Below are positions 16,428 through 25,562 of a DNA stretch of 64,000 nt, piece by piece. The stretch is from Hyphomicrobiales bacterium (GTDB lineage: Bacteria; Pseudomonadota; Alphaproteobacteria; Rhizobiales; Rhizobiaceae). Below the pieces are notes generated by a model. It was not told where the DNA came from, ran no database searches, and saw only the letters and a program-made list of their open reading frames with translations. Positions within the stretch are counted from its first letter, which is position 1; each line of letters begins with the position of its first letter. The translations under genes were made by a program, and so were the position numbers. The stretch covers positions 1 to 64,000 of the forward strand of contig UCCA01000024.1 in assembly GCA_900470805.1 (NCBI GenBank), written 5' to 3'.

Positions 16428-17360
16428 TTGGAGCTTTTCATCACCCGGATTGTCCTGAAGCTGGACCATTTCCGCCAGTGGCTGATCGCGCAGGTGATGT
16501 TCGGCTTCCTGAACTTCCTGAAGATCTTCCCGGCCGACGGGGCGATCAACTTCATCGACTGGCTGATGCGCAAGATCGGCCCGAAGATGAAGCGTCACAA
16601 GCTGATGCTTGCCAATCTCCGCAACGCGTTTCCTGAAAAGAGCGACGAAGAAATCCAGCAGATCGCGCTTGGCAGCTGGGCCAACATGGGCCGGCTGGCC
16701 GCCGAATATGTGTTTCTCGACCGGTTGTTCGACTTCGATCCGGAGAAGGGTGAACCGGGCAGGGTGGAAGTGTCGGGGATTCCGATCTTCCTCGACCTTC
16801 TGGAAAACAAGCGGCCGTTCATCGTCTTTACCGGCCATACCGGCAATTTCGAATTGCTGCCGGTGGCGGGCGCCGCCTTCGGGCTTTACGTCAGCGTGCT
16901 GTTCCGCCCGCCGAACAATCCCTACGTGGCCAAGAAGGTCTTCGACTTCCGCAGCGCCCGCATGGGCAAGCTTGTGCCCTCGCATGCGGGCTCCTCGTTT
17001 GCTCTGGCACGGCAGCTGGAAGCGGGGCAGGGTGTGGGTGTGCTTGTCGACCAAAAGTTCAAGAAAGGCTTGAAGACCGAGTTTTTCGACCAGCCGGTCA
17101 AGACCAATCCACTGCTCGGCAAGCTGGTCCGTCAGTTCAATTGCGATGTCTATCCGGCGCGCTGCATCCGGCTTCCCGGCAATCGTTACCGCCTGGAAAT
17201 CGAGCCGCGCATGGACGTGCCGCGCGATGCCAATGGCAATCTCGACCTGACTGCCACGGCACAGCTTTTGAACGACAAGGTGGAGACCTGGGTGCGTGAA
17301 TATCCGGAGCAGTGGCTCTGGTATCATGATCGCTGGGAAATTAAGCATAAGGTGATGTAA
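16428..17360 (+). CDS. lpxXL: Lipid A VLCFA acyltransferase LpxXL
   Basis: Inner-membrane acyltransferase of the LpxL/HtrB family that moves the 27-hydroxyoctacosanoyl group from AcpXL to the lipid A precursor. The 310-residue protein carries the HX4E catalytic motif in FTGHTGNFELL (His137, Glu142) after an N-terminal hydrophobic stretch. Translation appears to begin at TTG 16428, 4 bases after the alcohol dehydrogenase stop; no better start is available that keeps the N-terminal membrane region. It is the last gene of the cluster. Confidence 0.94.
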   Translation: MELFITRIVLKLDHFRQWLIAQVMFGFLNFLKIFPADGAINFIDWLMRKIGPKMKRHKLMLANLRNAFPEKSDEEIQQIALGSWANMGRLAAEYVFLDRLFDFDPEKGEPGRVEVSGIPIFLDLLENKRPFIVFTGHTGNFELLPVAGAAFGLYVSVLFRPPNNPYVAKKVFDFRSARMGKLVPSHAGSSFALARQLEAGQGVGVLVDQKFKKGLKTEFFDQPVKTNPLLGKLVRQFNCDVYPARCIRLPGNRYRLEIEPRMDVPRDANGNLDLTATAQLLNDKVETWVREYPEQWLWYHDRWEIKHKVM

Positions 17361-17517
17361 AAGCCTCCCCCCACATCTTGTCATTGAAAATCAAGCGCTA
17401 TTCTTCATTGAACATCGGCAGGCGTCATGTTACCGATTTGTTTCAAATCGGGTGCTTTGCAGCAAATCCGCTGCAGGGCAAACTCGTGATATCGAAGGAA
17501 TTCCCTTTGGAATCGGC

Positions 17518-18264
17518 ATGGGAGGTGTCGTGCTCGGGCTTTTTCAGGCATTCTCATTGCGGTGTTCGCAGATCGATGAAGCCATCCGGCTTGGTGATGA
17601 CGCACGCGTGAGCAGTCTCGACGTCTCCATCGACGCGTTGATTGAGACGATACTTGGCTACAAGGCCACCAATCTGTTTTATGCGCACATGCAGATGCAG
17701 TTCGTGGGCTGCCTGATCGACCAGTATGCCGAGGATAGCGAATCCGTGCGCGAGCATGTGAAGCTTCTGGCACACATGATGGAATTATATTTGGGGTCGA
17801 CGGTGCCTCGATGGCAAATGCCACCTCTGGAGCGGCCTGAGCGCGAAAGAGAGCGTGTCGGTGCCCCCGCGGCCTATGTTCCGAACACCGACAACGGCAA
17901 TTTTCTGAATGCCGCCATTCTCGAGGCATTGCCCGATCGCGTGGCCGTGTTGACCAAGGATTACAGATATCTCTACGCGAATGCGGCGAGCTCGGCCTAT
18001 GCCGGCAAAAAGCCGATGGAGATGATCGGGCGCCATATCAAGGATTTCCTTGGAGAGACGCGCTTCAACGATTGCATCAAGGGATTGCTGGATTCATGTT
18101 TCGCGGGACATTCTGCTGAACACGTTTATGAACGCAAGGAAGACTCCGTAGTGCAGAGGACGCGCTATCGCCTTTCGCCGCTGCGCGATTCGTCCGGCTA
18201 CGTCATCGGCGCCCTGATCATCTCGCAGGACGCCGGCTCGTCGGCCGCAAACCTCGCGGCCTGA
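17518..18264 (+). CDS. PAS-domain protein of unknown function
   Basis: About 248 residues. The C-terminal half (about residues 115-235) looks like one PAS domain: LEALPDRVAVLTKDYRYLYAN, a central helix region with IGRHIKDFLGE, and a final strand with YRLSPLRDSSGYVIGALIIS. The N-terminal half is helical, without recognised motifs. No kinase, GGDEF, EAL or DNA-binding domain follows, so it is a single-domain sensor or scaffold. The ATG at 17518 is a cautious choice; the frame is open to 17452. It lies downstream of lpxXL with a 157-base gap and may have its own promoter. Confidence 0.75.
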   Translation: MGGVVLGLFQAFSLRCSQIDEAIRLGDDARVSSLDVSIDALIETILGYKATNLFYAHMQMQFVGCLIDQYAEDSESVREHVKLLAHMMELYLGSTVPRWQMPPLERPERERERVGAPAAYVPNTDNGNFLNAAILEALPDRVAVLTKDYRYLYANAASSAYAGKKPMEMIGRHIKDFLGETRFNDCIKGLLDSCFAGHSAEHVYERKEDSVVQRTRYRLSPLRDSSGYVIGALIISQDAGSSAANLAA

Positions 18265-18618
18265 TCAGGCTTTCGTCCATACCGCCAATTCGTAGCCGTC
18301 TGGATCGGCAAAGTGAAAGCGGCTGCCGCCGGGAAAGCCGGTGATCGGCTTGATGATCCTGCCTCCTGCATTCTCGACGGCGGCCAGGGCAGCTTCAAGA
18401 TCGTCAGCGTAGAGAATGACAAGAGGGCCACCCGGGCGCGCGGGTTCAAGATTTGTGAAGCCGCCCTTCAGCCTGCCGTCGTCGAACTCGCAGTAGTTCG
18501 GTCCGTAATCGGTAAAGCGCCAACCGAAGGCGCTGCCATAGAACGCCTTTGAGCGTTCGATATCGCCGACGTTGAATTCTACGTAGTCGATGCGGAGGTC
18601 TTCTTTCGGTTGCGTCAT
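18265..18618 (-). CDS. VOC/glyoxalase-superfamily protein
   Basis: A 117-residue single-domain protein of the vicinal oxygen chelate superfamily. It starts with IDYVEFNVGDIERSKAFYGSAFG, typical of the first beta-alpha-beta unit, and ends with FHFADPDGYELAVW, where the final metal-ligand-type glutamate sits. Members include glyoxalase-like, fosfomycin-resistance and dioxygenase-like proteins, and nothing visible decides among them. It follows the SRPBCC gene after 8 bases on the same strand and is probably cotranscribed. Confidence 0.88.
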   Translation of the reverse strand: MTQPKEDLRIDYVEFNVGDIERSKAFYGSAFGWRFTDYGPNYCEFDDGRLKGGFTNLEPARPGGPLVILYADDLEAALAAVENAGGRIIKPITGFPGGSRFHFADPDGYELAVWTKA

Positions 18619-18626
18619 CGGTGTCC

Positions 18627-19025
18627 CTACATTTCCATCAGATGTTTCAGCGTATCGAGGTCGCGCGCGACATGGGCGGCGTCGGCCTCGAATTGTTCGT
18701 CGGTCATGTCGGGCATGCGCAGCAGGGTGAACATTACCTCGCAGCCATCGCCGTTCGGCACGATCCGCAGTGCGTTGTAAACCCGCAGGCCGTTGGCGAC
18801 TGTGACGGTGTGATCAAGCACGCCGAATTCGTTGTGCGGGGCAAAGCTCACCCGGACGGTGCCCAAGACGCCCTTGGCGACCCAGTCGTCGCCGCTCTTC
18901 TCAAGGCCGGAGGCCAGTCCCGACGCCCAGAGAGGCATGTTCTCAGGCGCGCCGGCGAAAGCCCAGACGTCGCGCCAGTTCTTTTCGATCGAGCGGTGGA
19001 TGATCCGCGCTGGCATCGTGGCCAT
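18627..19025 (-). CDS. SRPBCC (START-like) family protein
   Basis: A 132-residue protein with the pattern of polyketide-cyclase/START-like lipid-binding domains (start MATMPARIIHRSIEKNW, ending ARDLDTLKHLMEM). Such folds bind hydrophobic ligands in a helix-grip pocket; this one has no assigned function. The start at 19025 has a strong ribosome site (CAGGGAGGACCAA) in front. The upstream frame up to 19355 is open but not protein-like. It pairs with the downstream VOC gene. Confidence 0.82.
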   Translation of the reverse strand: MATMPARIIHRSIEKNWRDVWAFAGAPENMPLWASGLASGLEKSGDDWVAKGVLGTVRVSFAPHNEFGVLDHTVTVANGLRVYNALRIVPNGDGCEVMFTLLRMPDMTDEQFEADAAHVARDLDTLKHLMEM

Positions 19026-19257
19026 TTGGTCCTCCCTGTTTGCCGCCGAACGGGCGGCGTAACGTCGCACGCGTTCCTGGCATGCCTGTCGATTTCTGTC
19101 TCCCCGGCTGGAAACTACCTTTCCACAGCCGCTTTGGGCAATATGTTTCACTTTGCGCGCTTGGCAATCCGCGACCGGTTCGGAGCCGAATCGAACTTGC
19201 CGTTTGAGCCAGACAGTGCCACAACACCGGTCCAATTTGACGAAGCGGAGAGTTATC

Positions 19258-20688
19258 GTGGAAAAGGCAGAAATCGGGCTGATCGGCCTTGCGGTCATGG
19301 GTTCCAACCTTGCGCTGAACATCGCGGAAAAGGGCAACAAGATTGCGGTTTTCAACCGTACGCCCGAAAAGACCGATGAATTCTACGAAAGCGCCGGCGA
19401 TCTGAAGAAACAGATCATTCCGTGCAAGACGATCGAGGAATTTGTCGAGGCGATCCGCCCGCCGCGCCCGATCATCATCATGATCAAGGCCGGCGAGCCA
19501 GTCGACCAGCAGATGGAACTGCTGCGCCCGTATCTGTCCAAGGGCGACATCATGATCGATGCCGGCAATGCCAACTTCCGCGACACGATCGCCCGTTTCG
19601 ATCGCCTCAAGGATACCGAGCTGACCTTCATCGGCATGGGCGTGTCCGGTGGCGAAGAGGGTGCGCGCCACGGCCCGTCGATCATGGTCGGCGGCACGGA
19701 GGAATCGTGGAAGCGCGTCGAGCCCGTGTTGACCTCGATCGCCGCCAAGTACAAGGGCGACCCCTGCGTCGCCTGGCTCGGCAATGACGGCGCCGGCCAC
19801 TTCGTCAAGACCATCCACAACGGCATCGAATATGCGGATATGCAGATGATCGCCGAGATCTACGGCATTCTGCGCGACGGTCTCGGCAAGAGCGCCAAGG
19901 ATATCTCCGGCATCTTCGGCGATTGGAACAAGGGTCGTCTCAATTCCTACCTCATCGAGATCTCCGAGAAGGTTCTGGCCGCGACCGACCCGATCTCCGG
20001 AGGCGCGATGGTCGACATGATCCTCGACAAGGCCGGCCAGAAGGGCACCGGCAAGTGGTCGGCGATCGAGGCGCAGAACATGGGCATCCCGGCAACGGCG
20101 ATCGAAGCGGCTGTCGCCGCCCGCAGCCTGTCGTCGATGAAGACCGAGCGCGAAGCCGCAGAGAAGATCTTCGGCAAGCCGGAATACAAGTTTCCGATCG
20201 CCTACGGCCCCGACCTCGCGAGGGATTTGGAACTGGCACTGTTTGCCGCCAAGATCGGCGCCTATGCGCAGGGCTTCGCCGTCATGGCCGAGGCGTCGCG
20301 GGAGTTCAAGTGGTCGCTGCCGATGCCTGTTATCGCCAAGATCTGGCGCGACGGCTGCATCATCCGCTCGCAGTTTCTCGACGAGATCACCTCGGCCTTC
20401 ACAAAGGCGCCTGACGCGGCAAACCTGATCGTCACGCCTGCCTTCTCCGATATGGTCAAGGAATCGCTGCCGGCTCTGCGCCGCGTCGTCGGAGCCGCGC
20501 TCGAAGCCGGCCTTCCGATTCCGGCGCTGACCTCGGCGCTGACCTACTTCGACGCCTACCGCCAGGGCCGCGGCACCGCCAACCTGATCCAGGCGCAGCG
20601 CGACTTCTTCGGCGCCCACGGCTTCGATCGTCTCGACGGCAAGGACTTCCACCACGGCCCATGGGGCAGCGGTGCGTCGACGTTCTGA
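19258..20688 (+). CDS. gnd: 6-phosphogluconate dehydrogenase, decarboxylating
   Basis: Oxidises 6-phosphogluconate to ribulose 5-phosphate with release of CO2 and NADPH in the pentose phosphate pathway. The 476-residue product matches the long bacterial family. The Rossmann motif GLAVMGSNLALNIAEKG is at the N-terminus, and the active-site signature IGMGVSGGEEGARHGPS near residue 125 is complete. Translation starts at GTG 19258 (VEKAEIGLIGLAVMG) after GAAGCGGAGAG; the open frame to 19153 is not used by relatives. A strong terminator follows the gene. Confidence 0.97.
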   Translation: MEKAEIGLIGLAVMGSNLALNIAEKGNKIAVFNRTPEKTDEFYESAGDLKKQIIPCKTIEEFVEAIRPPRPIIIMIKAGEPVDQQMELLRPYLSKGDIMIDAGNANFRDTIARFDRLKDTELTFIGMGVSGGEEGARHGPSIMVGGTEESWKRVEPVLTSIAAKYKGDPCVAWLGNDGAGHFVKTIHNGIEYADMQMIAEIYGILRDGLGKSAKDISGIFGDWNKGRLNSYLIEISEKVLAATDPISGGAMVDMILDKAGQKGTGKWSAIEAQNMGIPATAIEAAVAARSLSSMKTEREAAEKIFGKPEYKFPIAYGPDLARDLELALFAAKIGAYAQGFAVMAEASREFKWSLPMPVIAKIWRDGCIIRSQFLDEITSAFTKAPDAANLIVTPAFSDMVKESLPALRRVVGAALEAGLPIPALTSALTYFDAYRQGRGTANLIQAQRDFFGAHGFDRLDGKDFHHGPWGSGASTF

Positions 20689-20709
20689 GATTGCTGATCC
20701 GCGAAATGG

Positions 20710-20737
20710 AAAAGCCCGGCCATCGTGCCGGGCTTTT
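20710..20737 (+). terminator. Rho-independent terminator after gnd
   Basis: Perfect 11-bp stem: AAAAGCCCGGC at 20710-20720 pairs with GCCGGGCTTTT at 20727-20737 around a 6-base loop, followed by CTGTTTG. It sits 21 bases after the gnd stop. The A-run on the other strand lets it also act for the converging LacI-type gene. Confidence 0.9.
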
Positions 20738-20786
20738 CTGTTTGTGACTTAGGAGCGCAGTAAGGCGTGAGCGTTACACCTGCCGC

Positions 20787-21818
20787 TCAGGCCTTCCACA
20801 CGGGCTGGCTGACGCTCTGAAGCAGCTCCGGTTCGACGCCGTCGATGCGCGCGATTACCGCCTTTGCCATCTCGCGGCCGGCATGGCGGACGTCTTCGTA
20901 GGCGGTGATGATCTCCGGCCGGATCCAGTTGAGAATGGGGGCCGATTCCTTCGAGGCCATGTCGACGTCGTGGCCAAGCCGCTTTCCCGCCGCCTCGATG
21001 CCTGCATTGACGGCGATGGCGGCGCTACCGGCGAGACAGACGATGCCATCAGGGGCATTGCTGGAGCGCATCATCGTCTCCACTGCGTTGCGGATCTCGT
21101 CGAGCGGCGTATCGATGGTGACGCGCAGCGGCACTTCCTCGGCGCCGTAGTCATGCAGGCCGGTCTGGAAGCCGATGCGGGTGTGGGTGTAGTAGGTGAG
21201 CTTGCTCGGAGGCTGGAGGAGGGCGATGCGCTTTCGCCCGCGCGCGACCAGCTTCTCGACCGCCTGATGGGCGAAGGCTTCGTTGTCGAAGTCGTGGTAG
21301 GGATGCGTCTGGCCCGCATCCGTGCGTCCATGCGTGGCAAACGGCATGTTGCGTTCGCTGAGCAGCCTTACGCGCGGATCGTCCGGCTCGATGCGGGAGA
21401 TGATGACGCCGTCGGCCGAACCTGTCTCCAGGATGTAGCGGACGGGCAGCATCGGATCCTTGCTGTGCGAATGTGGCGTGACGACGATGTGATAGGGAGT
21501 GCCGGTCAGGACTTCCGAGATGCCGAAGACAAGCTGGCTCGAGAAGCCCATGATCTCCTCGTCGATGCTGAGAACCAGCGCGATGACGTTTGTCTTGCCC
21601 GTTCGCAGGCGCACGCCGGCACGGTTCGGCTGGTAGCCGAGCTGGCTGGCGACCATGCGCACACGCTCCTTGGTCTCCGCGCCGATATCGGGTGCATCCT
21701 TCAGGGCGCGCGAAACGGTGGTGATGCCGAGGCCGGTCATGAAGGCAATGGTCTTCAGTGTCGGTCTTCCCCGAGATGCCTCGGTCACCGTTGACCCGAA
21801 ATTCGCTTTGTTTTTCAT
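20787..21818 (-). CDS. LacI-family transcriptional regulator of the sugar locus
   Basis: A 343-residue repressor of the LacI/GalR family. The helix-turn-helix is at about residues 18-40 (TLKTIAFMTGLGITTVSRAL), followed by the hinge region and a periplasmic-binding-protein-like effector domain (VIALVLSIDEEIMGF, ADGVIISRIEPDDPR). The start at 21818 is the ATG just before the helix-turn-helix; upstream in-frame codons encode nothing of the family. It is divergent from a sugar ABC transporter. A perfect 14-bp palindrome with a central CG lies about 105 bases upstream, the expected operator shape. The effector is probably the imported oligosaccharide or a breakdown product. Confidence 0.93.
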   Translation of the reverse strand: MKNKANFGSTVTEASRGRPTLKTIAFMTGLGITTVSRALKDAPDIGAETKERVRMVASQLGYQPNRAGVRLRTGKTNVIALVLSIDEEIMGFSSQLVFGISEVLTGTPYHIVVTPHSHSKDPMLPVRYILETGSADGVIISRIEPDDPRVRLLSERNMPFATHGRTDAGQTHPYHDFDNEAFAHQAVEKLVARGRKRIALLQPPSKLTYYTHTRIGFQTGLHDYGAEEVPLRVTIDTPLDEIRNAVETMMRSSNAPDGIVCLAGSAAIAVNAGIEAAGKRLGHDVDMASKESAPILNWIRPEIITAYEDVRHAGREMAKAVIARIDGVEPELLQSVSQPVWKA

Positions 21819-22271
21819 CCCTCTAGGCCGTCCTACGCGATTTGGTTCGCTTATAGATGCTTTTCGCAGCGCTGTAAGCACGAATACGCAAATGCTCTTC
21901 CCTCCCACGGGCCTTAAAATCTGTAACGTTACAGTAGAAATGTCGAGTGGTTTTTCCGGACGCTTCGGCTTGAATGCTCTCAATGGTTGAATCTATAGTT
22001 TTTACCCGAATTTTTTGCATCTGCGAATGCGTCGGCTAGATCACATCACGATACCAGTTGAATTATTGCCATAATAACAGATAGATAATGAATTTGTGCA
22101 AGTGCACTTCGTTCACACCAACCGCTGGGCAATCTGCGGTCAAGTGCATAAGGTTGACAGGCAATGGTAGCAAACGGGGGCCGAAAAGAAAATTTTGAGA
22201 TGCAGCTGTTGCGCCCCAATATCGATTGAACTAAGTTTTTCCGGCAACGTTTCAGTGAGGGAGGAGAACTC
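21819..22271. promoter_or_regulatory. Shared control region of regulator and ABC transporter
   Basis: A 453-base gene-free stretch between divergent genes, more AT-rich than the coding sequence around it. It contains the operator candidate at 21921-21934, an imperfect palindrome GTGCAAGTGCAC (22096-22107) whose CAAGTGCA half recurs at 22141-22148, a TTGACA hexamer at 22154-22159, and a strong ribosome site (GAGGGAGGAG) before the transporter start. The promoters themselves cannot be placed with certainty. Confidence 0.6.
21921..21934. promoter_or_regulatory. Candidate LacI-type operator
   Basis: CTGTAACGTTACAG is a perfect 14-bp palindrome with the central CG usual for LacI/GalR-family operators. 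It lies between the regulator gene and the transporter genes, so it could serve autoregulation and control of the transport operon. Binding by the adjacent regulator is inferred. Confidence 0.7.
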
Positions 22272-23507
22272 ATGAATATTCGTTTGATGGCGGCAGCGCT
22301 GTGCGCATCCGTCGCCTTGCCGCTTGGTGCGGCACACGCCACGGATCTTGAAGTCACACACTGGTGGACATCCGGTGGCGAAGCCGCGGCCGTCGCGGAA
22401 CTCGCCAAGGCCTTCGACGCCACCGGCAATAAGTGGGTGGATGGTGCCATCGCCGGTTCCGGCGGCACGGCGCGTCCGATCATGGTCAGCCGCATCACCG
22501 GTGGAGACCCGATGGGCGCCACGCAGTTCAACCACGGACGCCAGGCCGAGGAACTGGTGCAGTCCGGCCTCATGCGCGACCTCACCGATGTCGCAACCGC
22601 CGAGCACTGGAAGGACATCATCCGTCCGGCCAGCCTGCTCGACAGCTGCACGATCGACGGCAAGATCTATTGCGCGCCTGTCAACATCCACTCCTGGCAG
22701 TGGCTGTGGCTCTCGAACGCCGCCTTCAAGAAGGCCGGTATCGACGTGCCGAAGAATTGGGACGAGTTCGTCGCCGCCGCGCCGGCGCTCGAGAAGGCCG
22801 GCATCGTGCCGCTCGCCGTCGGCGGTCAGCCTTGGCAGGCAGCCGGCGCGTTCGACACGCTGATGGTGGCGATTGCCGGCAAGGACACGTTCCTGAAGGT
22901 GTTCAAGGACAAGAATGCGGATACCGCAGCCGGCCCCGAGATCGCCAAGGTCTTCAAGGCCGCCGACGATGCGCGCAAGATGTCCAAGGGCACCAACGTC
23001 CAGGATTGGAACCAGGCAACCAACCTCGTCATCACGGGCAAGGCCGGCGGCCAGATCATGGGTGACTGGGCGCAGGGCGAATTTGCTCTCGCTGGCCAGA
23101 AGGCCGGAACCGACTACACCTGCCTTCCGGGGCTCGGCGTGAACGAGATCATCTCCACCGGTGGTGACGCGTTCTACTTCCCGCTGCTCAAGGATGAAGC
23201 CAAGTCGAAGGCGCAGGACGTTCTCGCCAAGACACTGCTTGATCCGAAGACCCAGGTTGCCTTCAACCTGAAGAAGGGCTCGCTGCCGGTTCGCGGCGAC
23301 GTCGATCTCGCATCCGCCAACGACTGCATGAAGAAGGGTCTCGAGATCCTGAAGAAGGGCAACGTCGTCGAAGGCACCGACCAGCTGCTTTCCGCCGACA
23401 GCCAGAAGCAGAAGGAAGACCTGTTCTCGGAGTTCTTCGCCAACGCGGCGATGACGCCCGAGGACGCGCAGAAGCGCTTTGCTGAGATCATCGGCTCGGC
23501 TGACTGA
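22272..23507 (+). CDS. Sugar ABC transporter periplasmic binding protein (family 1)
   Basis: A 411-residue extracellular solute-binding protein of the CUT1 type. A signal peptide (about residues 1-23, ending AAHA) precedes the mature start TDLEVTHWWTSGGE, which is typical of glucose/oligosaccharide binders. Trp-rich segments such as NIHSWQWLWLSN probably line the sugar site. It is followed by two permeases and an ATPase, giving a complete importer. The locus contains a beta-mannosidase and a beta-xylosidase, so a beta-linked plant oligosaccharide is a fair guess. The start has a strong ribosome site. Confidence 0.93.
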   Translation: MNIRLMAAALCASVALPLGAAHATDLEVTHWWTSGGEAAAVAELAKAFDATGNKWVDGAIAGSGGTARPIMVSRITGGDPMGATQFNHGRQAEELVQSGLMRDLTDVATAEHWKDIIRPASLLDSCTIDGKIYCAPVNIHSWQWLWLSNAAFKKAGIDVPKNWDEFVAAAPALEKAGIVPLAVGGQPWQAAGAFDTLMVAIAGKDTFLKVFKDKNADTAAGPEIAKVFKAADDARKMSKGTNVQDWNQATNLVITGKAGGQIMGDWAQGEFALAGQKAGTDYTCLPGLGVNEIISTGGDAFYFPLLKDEAKSKAQDVLAKTLLDPKTQVAFNLKKGSLPVRGDVDLASANDCMKKGLEILKKGNVVEGTDQLLSADSQKQKEDLFSEFFANAAMTPEDAQKRFAEIIGSAD

Positions 23508-23527
23508 TCGTCTGTTGCTGCTGTTGC

Positions 23528-23563
23528 GATCCGGCTTTCCGCCCAGGAACGGCAAGCCGGATC
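23528..23563 (+). terminator. Hairpin after the binding-protein gene
   Basis: GATCCGGCTT (23528-23537) pairs with AAGCCGGATC (23554-23563) around a 16-base loop. A second stem, GGAGCGGTG/CACCGCTCC, follows at 23664-23694. Hairpins at this position in ABC operons commonly stabilise the binding-protein mRNA or cause partial termination, so that the binding protein exceeds the membrane parts. Confidence 0.6.
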
Positions 23564-23731
23564 TGCCCACCATCTCCTGATGAGATAGGGCGGCAGCAGC
23601 TCTCTCCCTGATGTCGTCGTTCGCGGAGGTGCGATCGACGGGTCTGCCGGGAGGGACGAGACTGGAGCGGTGTTCGCTTGGCGGCCACCGCTCCGGATCA
23701 CAGAAGCAATTGCGTTTCAGGAGGAAACACA

Positions 23732-24637
23732 ATGACGGGTCAAGCGAAAGCAGGCCGGCCAAATCAGTTGCTGCGCAATCTGAATTCGAAAATCGCATCC
23801 ATCCCGATGATACTGACCGCCGTCGTCATCTTTCTCGGCGGCACGCTCTGGACGGTATTTTACTCGTTCACCAACTCGAAGCTGCTGCCGCGCATGAGCT
23901 TCGTTGGTTTCGACCAGTACAAGCGGCTGTGGGCCGCGCCCCGGTGGATCATCTCCATCGAGAACCTCGCCCTTTACGGCGTTCTTTCCCTGATCTTCAG
24001 CCTTGTGATCGGCTTCACGCTGGCCGCCTTGATGGATCAGAAAATCCGTTTCGAAAATGCGTTCCGAACGATCTTTCTCTATCCGTTCGCGCTGTCCTTC
24101 ATCGTCACCGGCCTTGTTTGGCAGTGGGTGCTCAATCCGGAGTTCGGCATCCAGTCCGTGGTGCGTTCGCTCGGCTGGACGAGCTTTACCTTCGATCCGC
24201 TCTACACGCCCAGCATCGTCATCTACGGCGTCCTGATCGCAGCCCTCTGGCAGGGAACGGGCCTCGTCATGTGCCTGATGCTCGCCGGCCTGCGCGGGAT
24301 CGACGAGGATATCTGGAAGGCCTCGCGTGTCGATGGGATCCCGATGTGGAAAACCTACCTCTTCATCGTCATCCCGATGATGCGGCCGGTGTTCATCACC
24401 ACGCTTGTCATCATCGCGTCCGGCATCGTCAAGGTCTACGACCTCGTGGTGGCGCAGACCTCAGGCGGACCCGGCATCTCGTCGGAAGTGCCGGCAAAGT
24501 ATGTCTACGACTACATGTTCCAGGCGCAGAACCTCGGGCAGGGCTTCGCGGCCTCGACCATGATGCTGCTGACCGTCGCGATCATCATCGTGCCCTGGGC
24601 TTATCTCGAATTCGGGGGAGGGCGTAAGCGTGCCTGA
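23732..24637 (+). CDS. Sugar ABC transporter permease (MalF-like)
   Basis: First membrane subunit of the importer, 301 residues, with about six membrane helices. The cytoplasmic EAA loop is visible as WKASRVDGIPMWKTYLF near residue 205. The ATG at 23732 follows an excellent ribosome site (CAGGAGGAAACACA); an open frame begins at 23678 but lies in the non-coding spacer. It overlaps the second permease by 8 bases, which keeps the stoichiometry of the two subunits. Confidence 0.93.
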   Translation: MTGQAKAGRPNQLLRNLNSKIASIPMILTAVVIFLGGTLWTVFYSFTNSKLLPRMSFVGFDQYKRLWAAPRWIISIENLALYGVLSLIFSLVIGFTLAALMDQKIRFENAFRTIFLYPFALSFIVTGLVWQWVLNPEFGIQSVVRSLGWTSFTFDPLYTPSIVIYGVLIAALWQGTGLVMCLMLAGLRGIDEDIWKASRVDGIPMWKTYLFIVIPMMRPVFITTLVIIASGIVKVYDLVVAQTSGGPGISSEVPAKYVYDYMFQAQNLGQGFAASTMMLLTVAIIIVPWAYLEFGGGRKRA

Positions 24638-25559
24638 TACCATCGCTCTCAAGACCACCGCGACGTCCGGAAAAACCTTCAGCGGCCCGAACGGCGCGAA
24701 GCCGAAGCGGGTGCTGTCGCCGCGCAACATCATGCTCTACGGCACGCTGTTCGTCGCCGCCGCCTACTACCTGCTGCCGCTCTACGTGATGATCGTCACG
24801 TCCTTGAAGGGCATGCCCGAGATCCGCATGGGCAACATCTTCTCGCCGCCGCTGGAAATCACCTTCGAGCCCTGGGTGAAGGCCTGGGCGACGGCCTGCA
24901 CCGGCTTGAACTGCGATGGCCTTTCGCGCGGTTTCTGGAATTCGGTGCGGATCACCGTGCCCTCCGTCATCGTCTCGATCGCCATCGCTTCGGTGAACGG
25001 CTACGCGCTCGCCAACTGGCGCTTCAAGGGATCCGAACTGTTCTTCTCGATCCTCGTCATCGGCGCGTTCATTCCCTACCAGGTGATGATCTACCCGATC
25101 GTCATCGTGCTGCGCGAAATGGGCATCTACGGGACGCTGACTGGCCTCATCATCGTGCACTCGATCTTCGGCATGCCGATCCTGACGCTGCTCTTCCGCA
25201 ACTATTTCGCATCGCTGCCGCAGGAGCTGTTCAAGGCGGCGCGCGTCGATGGCGCCGGCTTCTGGCAGATCTTCCTGAAGATCATGGTGCCGATGTCGCT
25301 GCCGATCTTCGTCGTCGCCATGATCCTGCAGGTCACCGGTATCTGGAACGACTTCCTGTTCGGCGTCGTCTTCACCCGGCCGGAATACTATCCGATGACC
25401 GTGCAGCTCAACAACATCGTCAATTCCGTCCAGGGCGTGAAGGAATACAACGTCAACATGGCCGCCACGATCCTCACGGGTCTGGTGCCGCTGGTTGTGT
25501 ATTTCGTGTCGGGACGACTGTTCGTCCGCGGCATTGCCGCCGGCGCAGTGAAAGGCTGA
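24630..25559 (+). CDS. Sugar ABC transporter permease (MalG-like)
   Basis: Second membrane subunit, 309 residues, GTG start within the end of the preceding gene and a G-rich ribosome site (GGGGGAGGG). It has six predicted membrane helices, a hydrophilic N-terminal extension of about 35 residues, and the EAA loop FKAARVDGAGFWQIFLKI near residue 205. Together with the first permease, the binding protein and the ATPase it completes a CUT1-class carbohydrate importer. Confidence 0.93.
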   Translation: MPDTIALKTTATSGKTFSGPNGAKPKRVLSPRNIMLYGTLFVAAAYYLLPLYVMIVTSLKGMPEIRMGNIFSPPLEITFEPWVKAWATACTGLNCDGLSRGFWNSVRITVPSVIVSIAIASVNGYALANWRFKGSELFFSILVIGAFIPYQVMIYPIVIVLREMGIYGTLTGLIIVHSIFGMPILTLLFRNYFASLPQELFKAARVDGAGFWQIFLKIMVPMSLPIFVVAMILQVTGIWNDFLFGVVFTRPEYYPMTVQLNNIVNSVQGVKEYNVNMAATILTGLVPLVVYFVSGRLFVRGIAAGAVKG

Positions 25560-25562
25560 TCC

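Noticed and set aside
18943..20655. 570-codon open frame antisense to gnd
   Set aside because: Shadow of gnd; it has no ribosome site or family features.
22140..23798. 552-codon open frame antisense to the sugar-binding protein gene
   Set aside because: The sense product has a signal peptide and clear family similarity. The antisense frame is a shadow.
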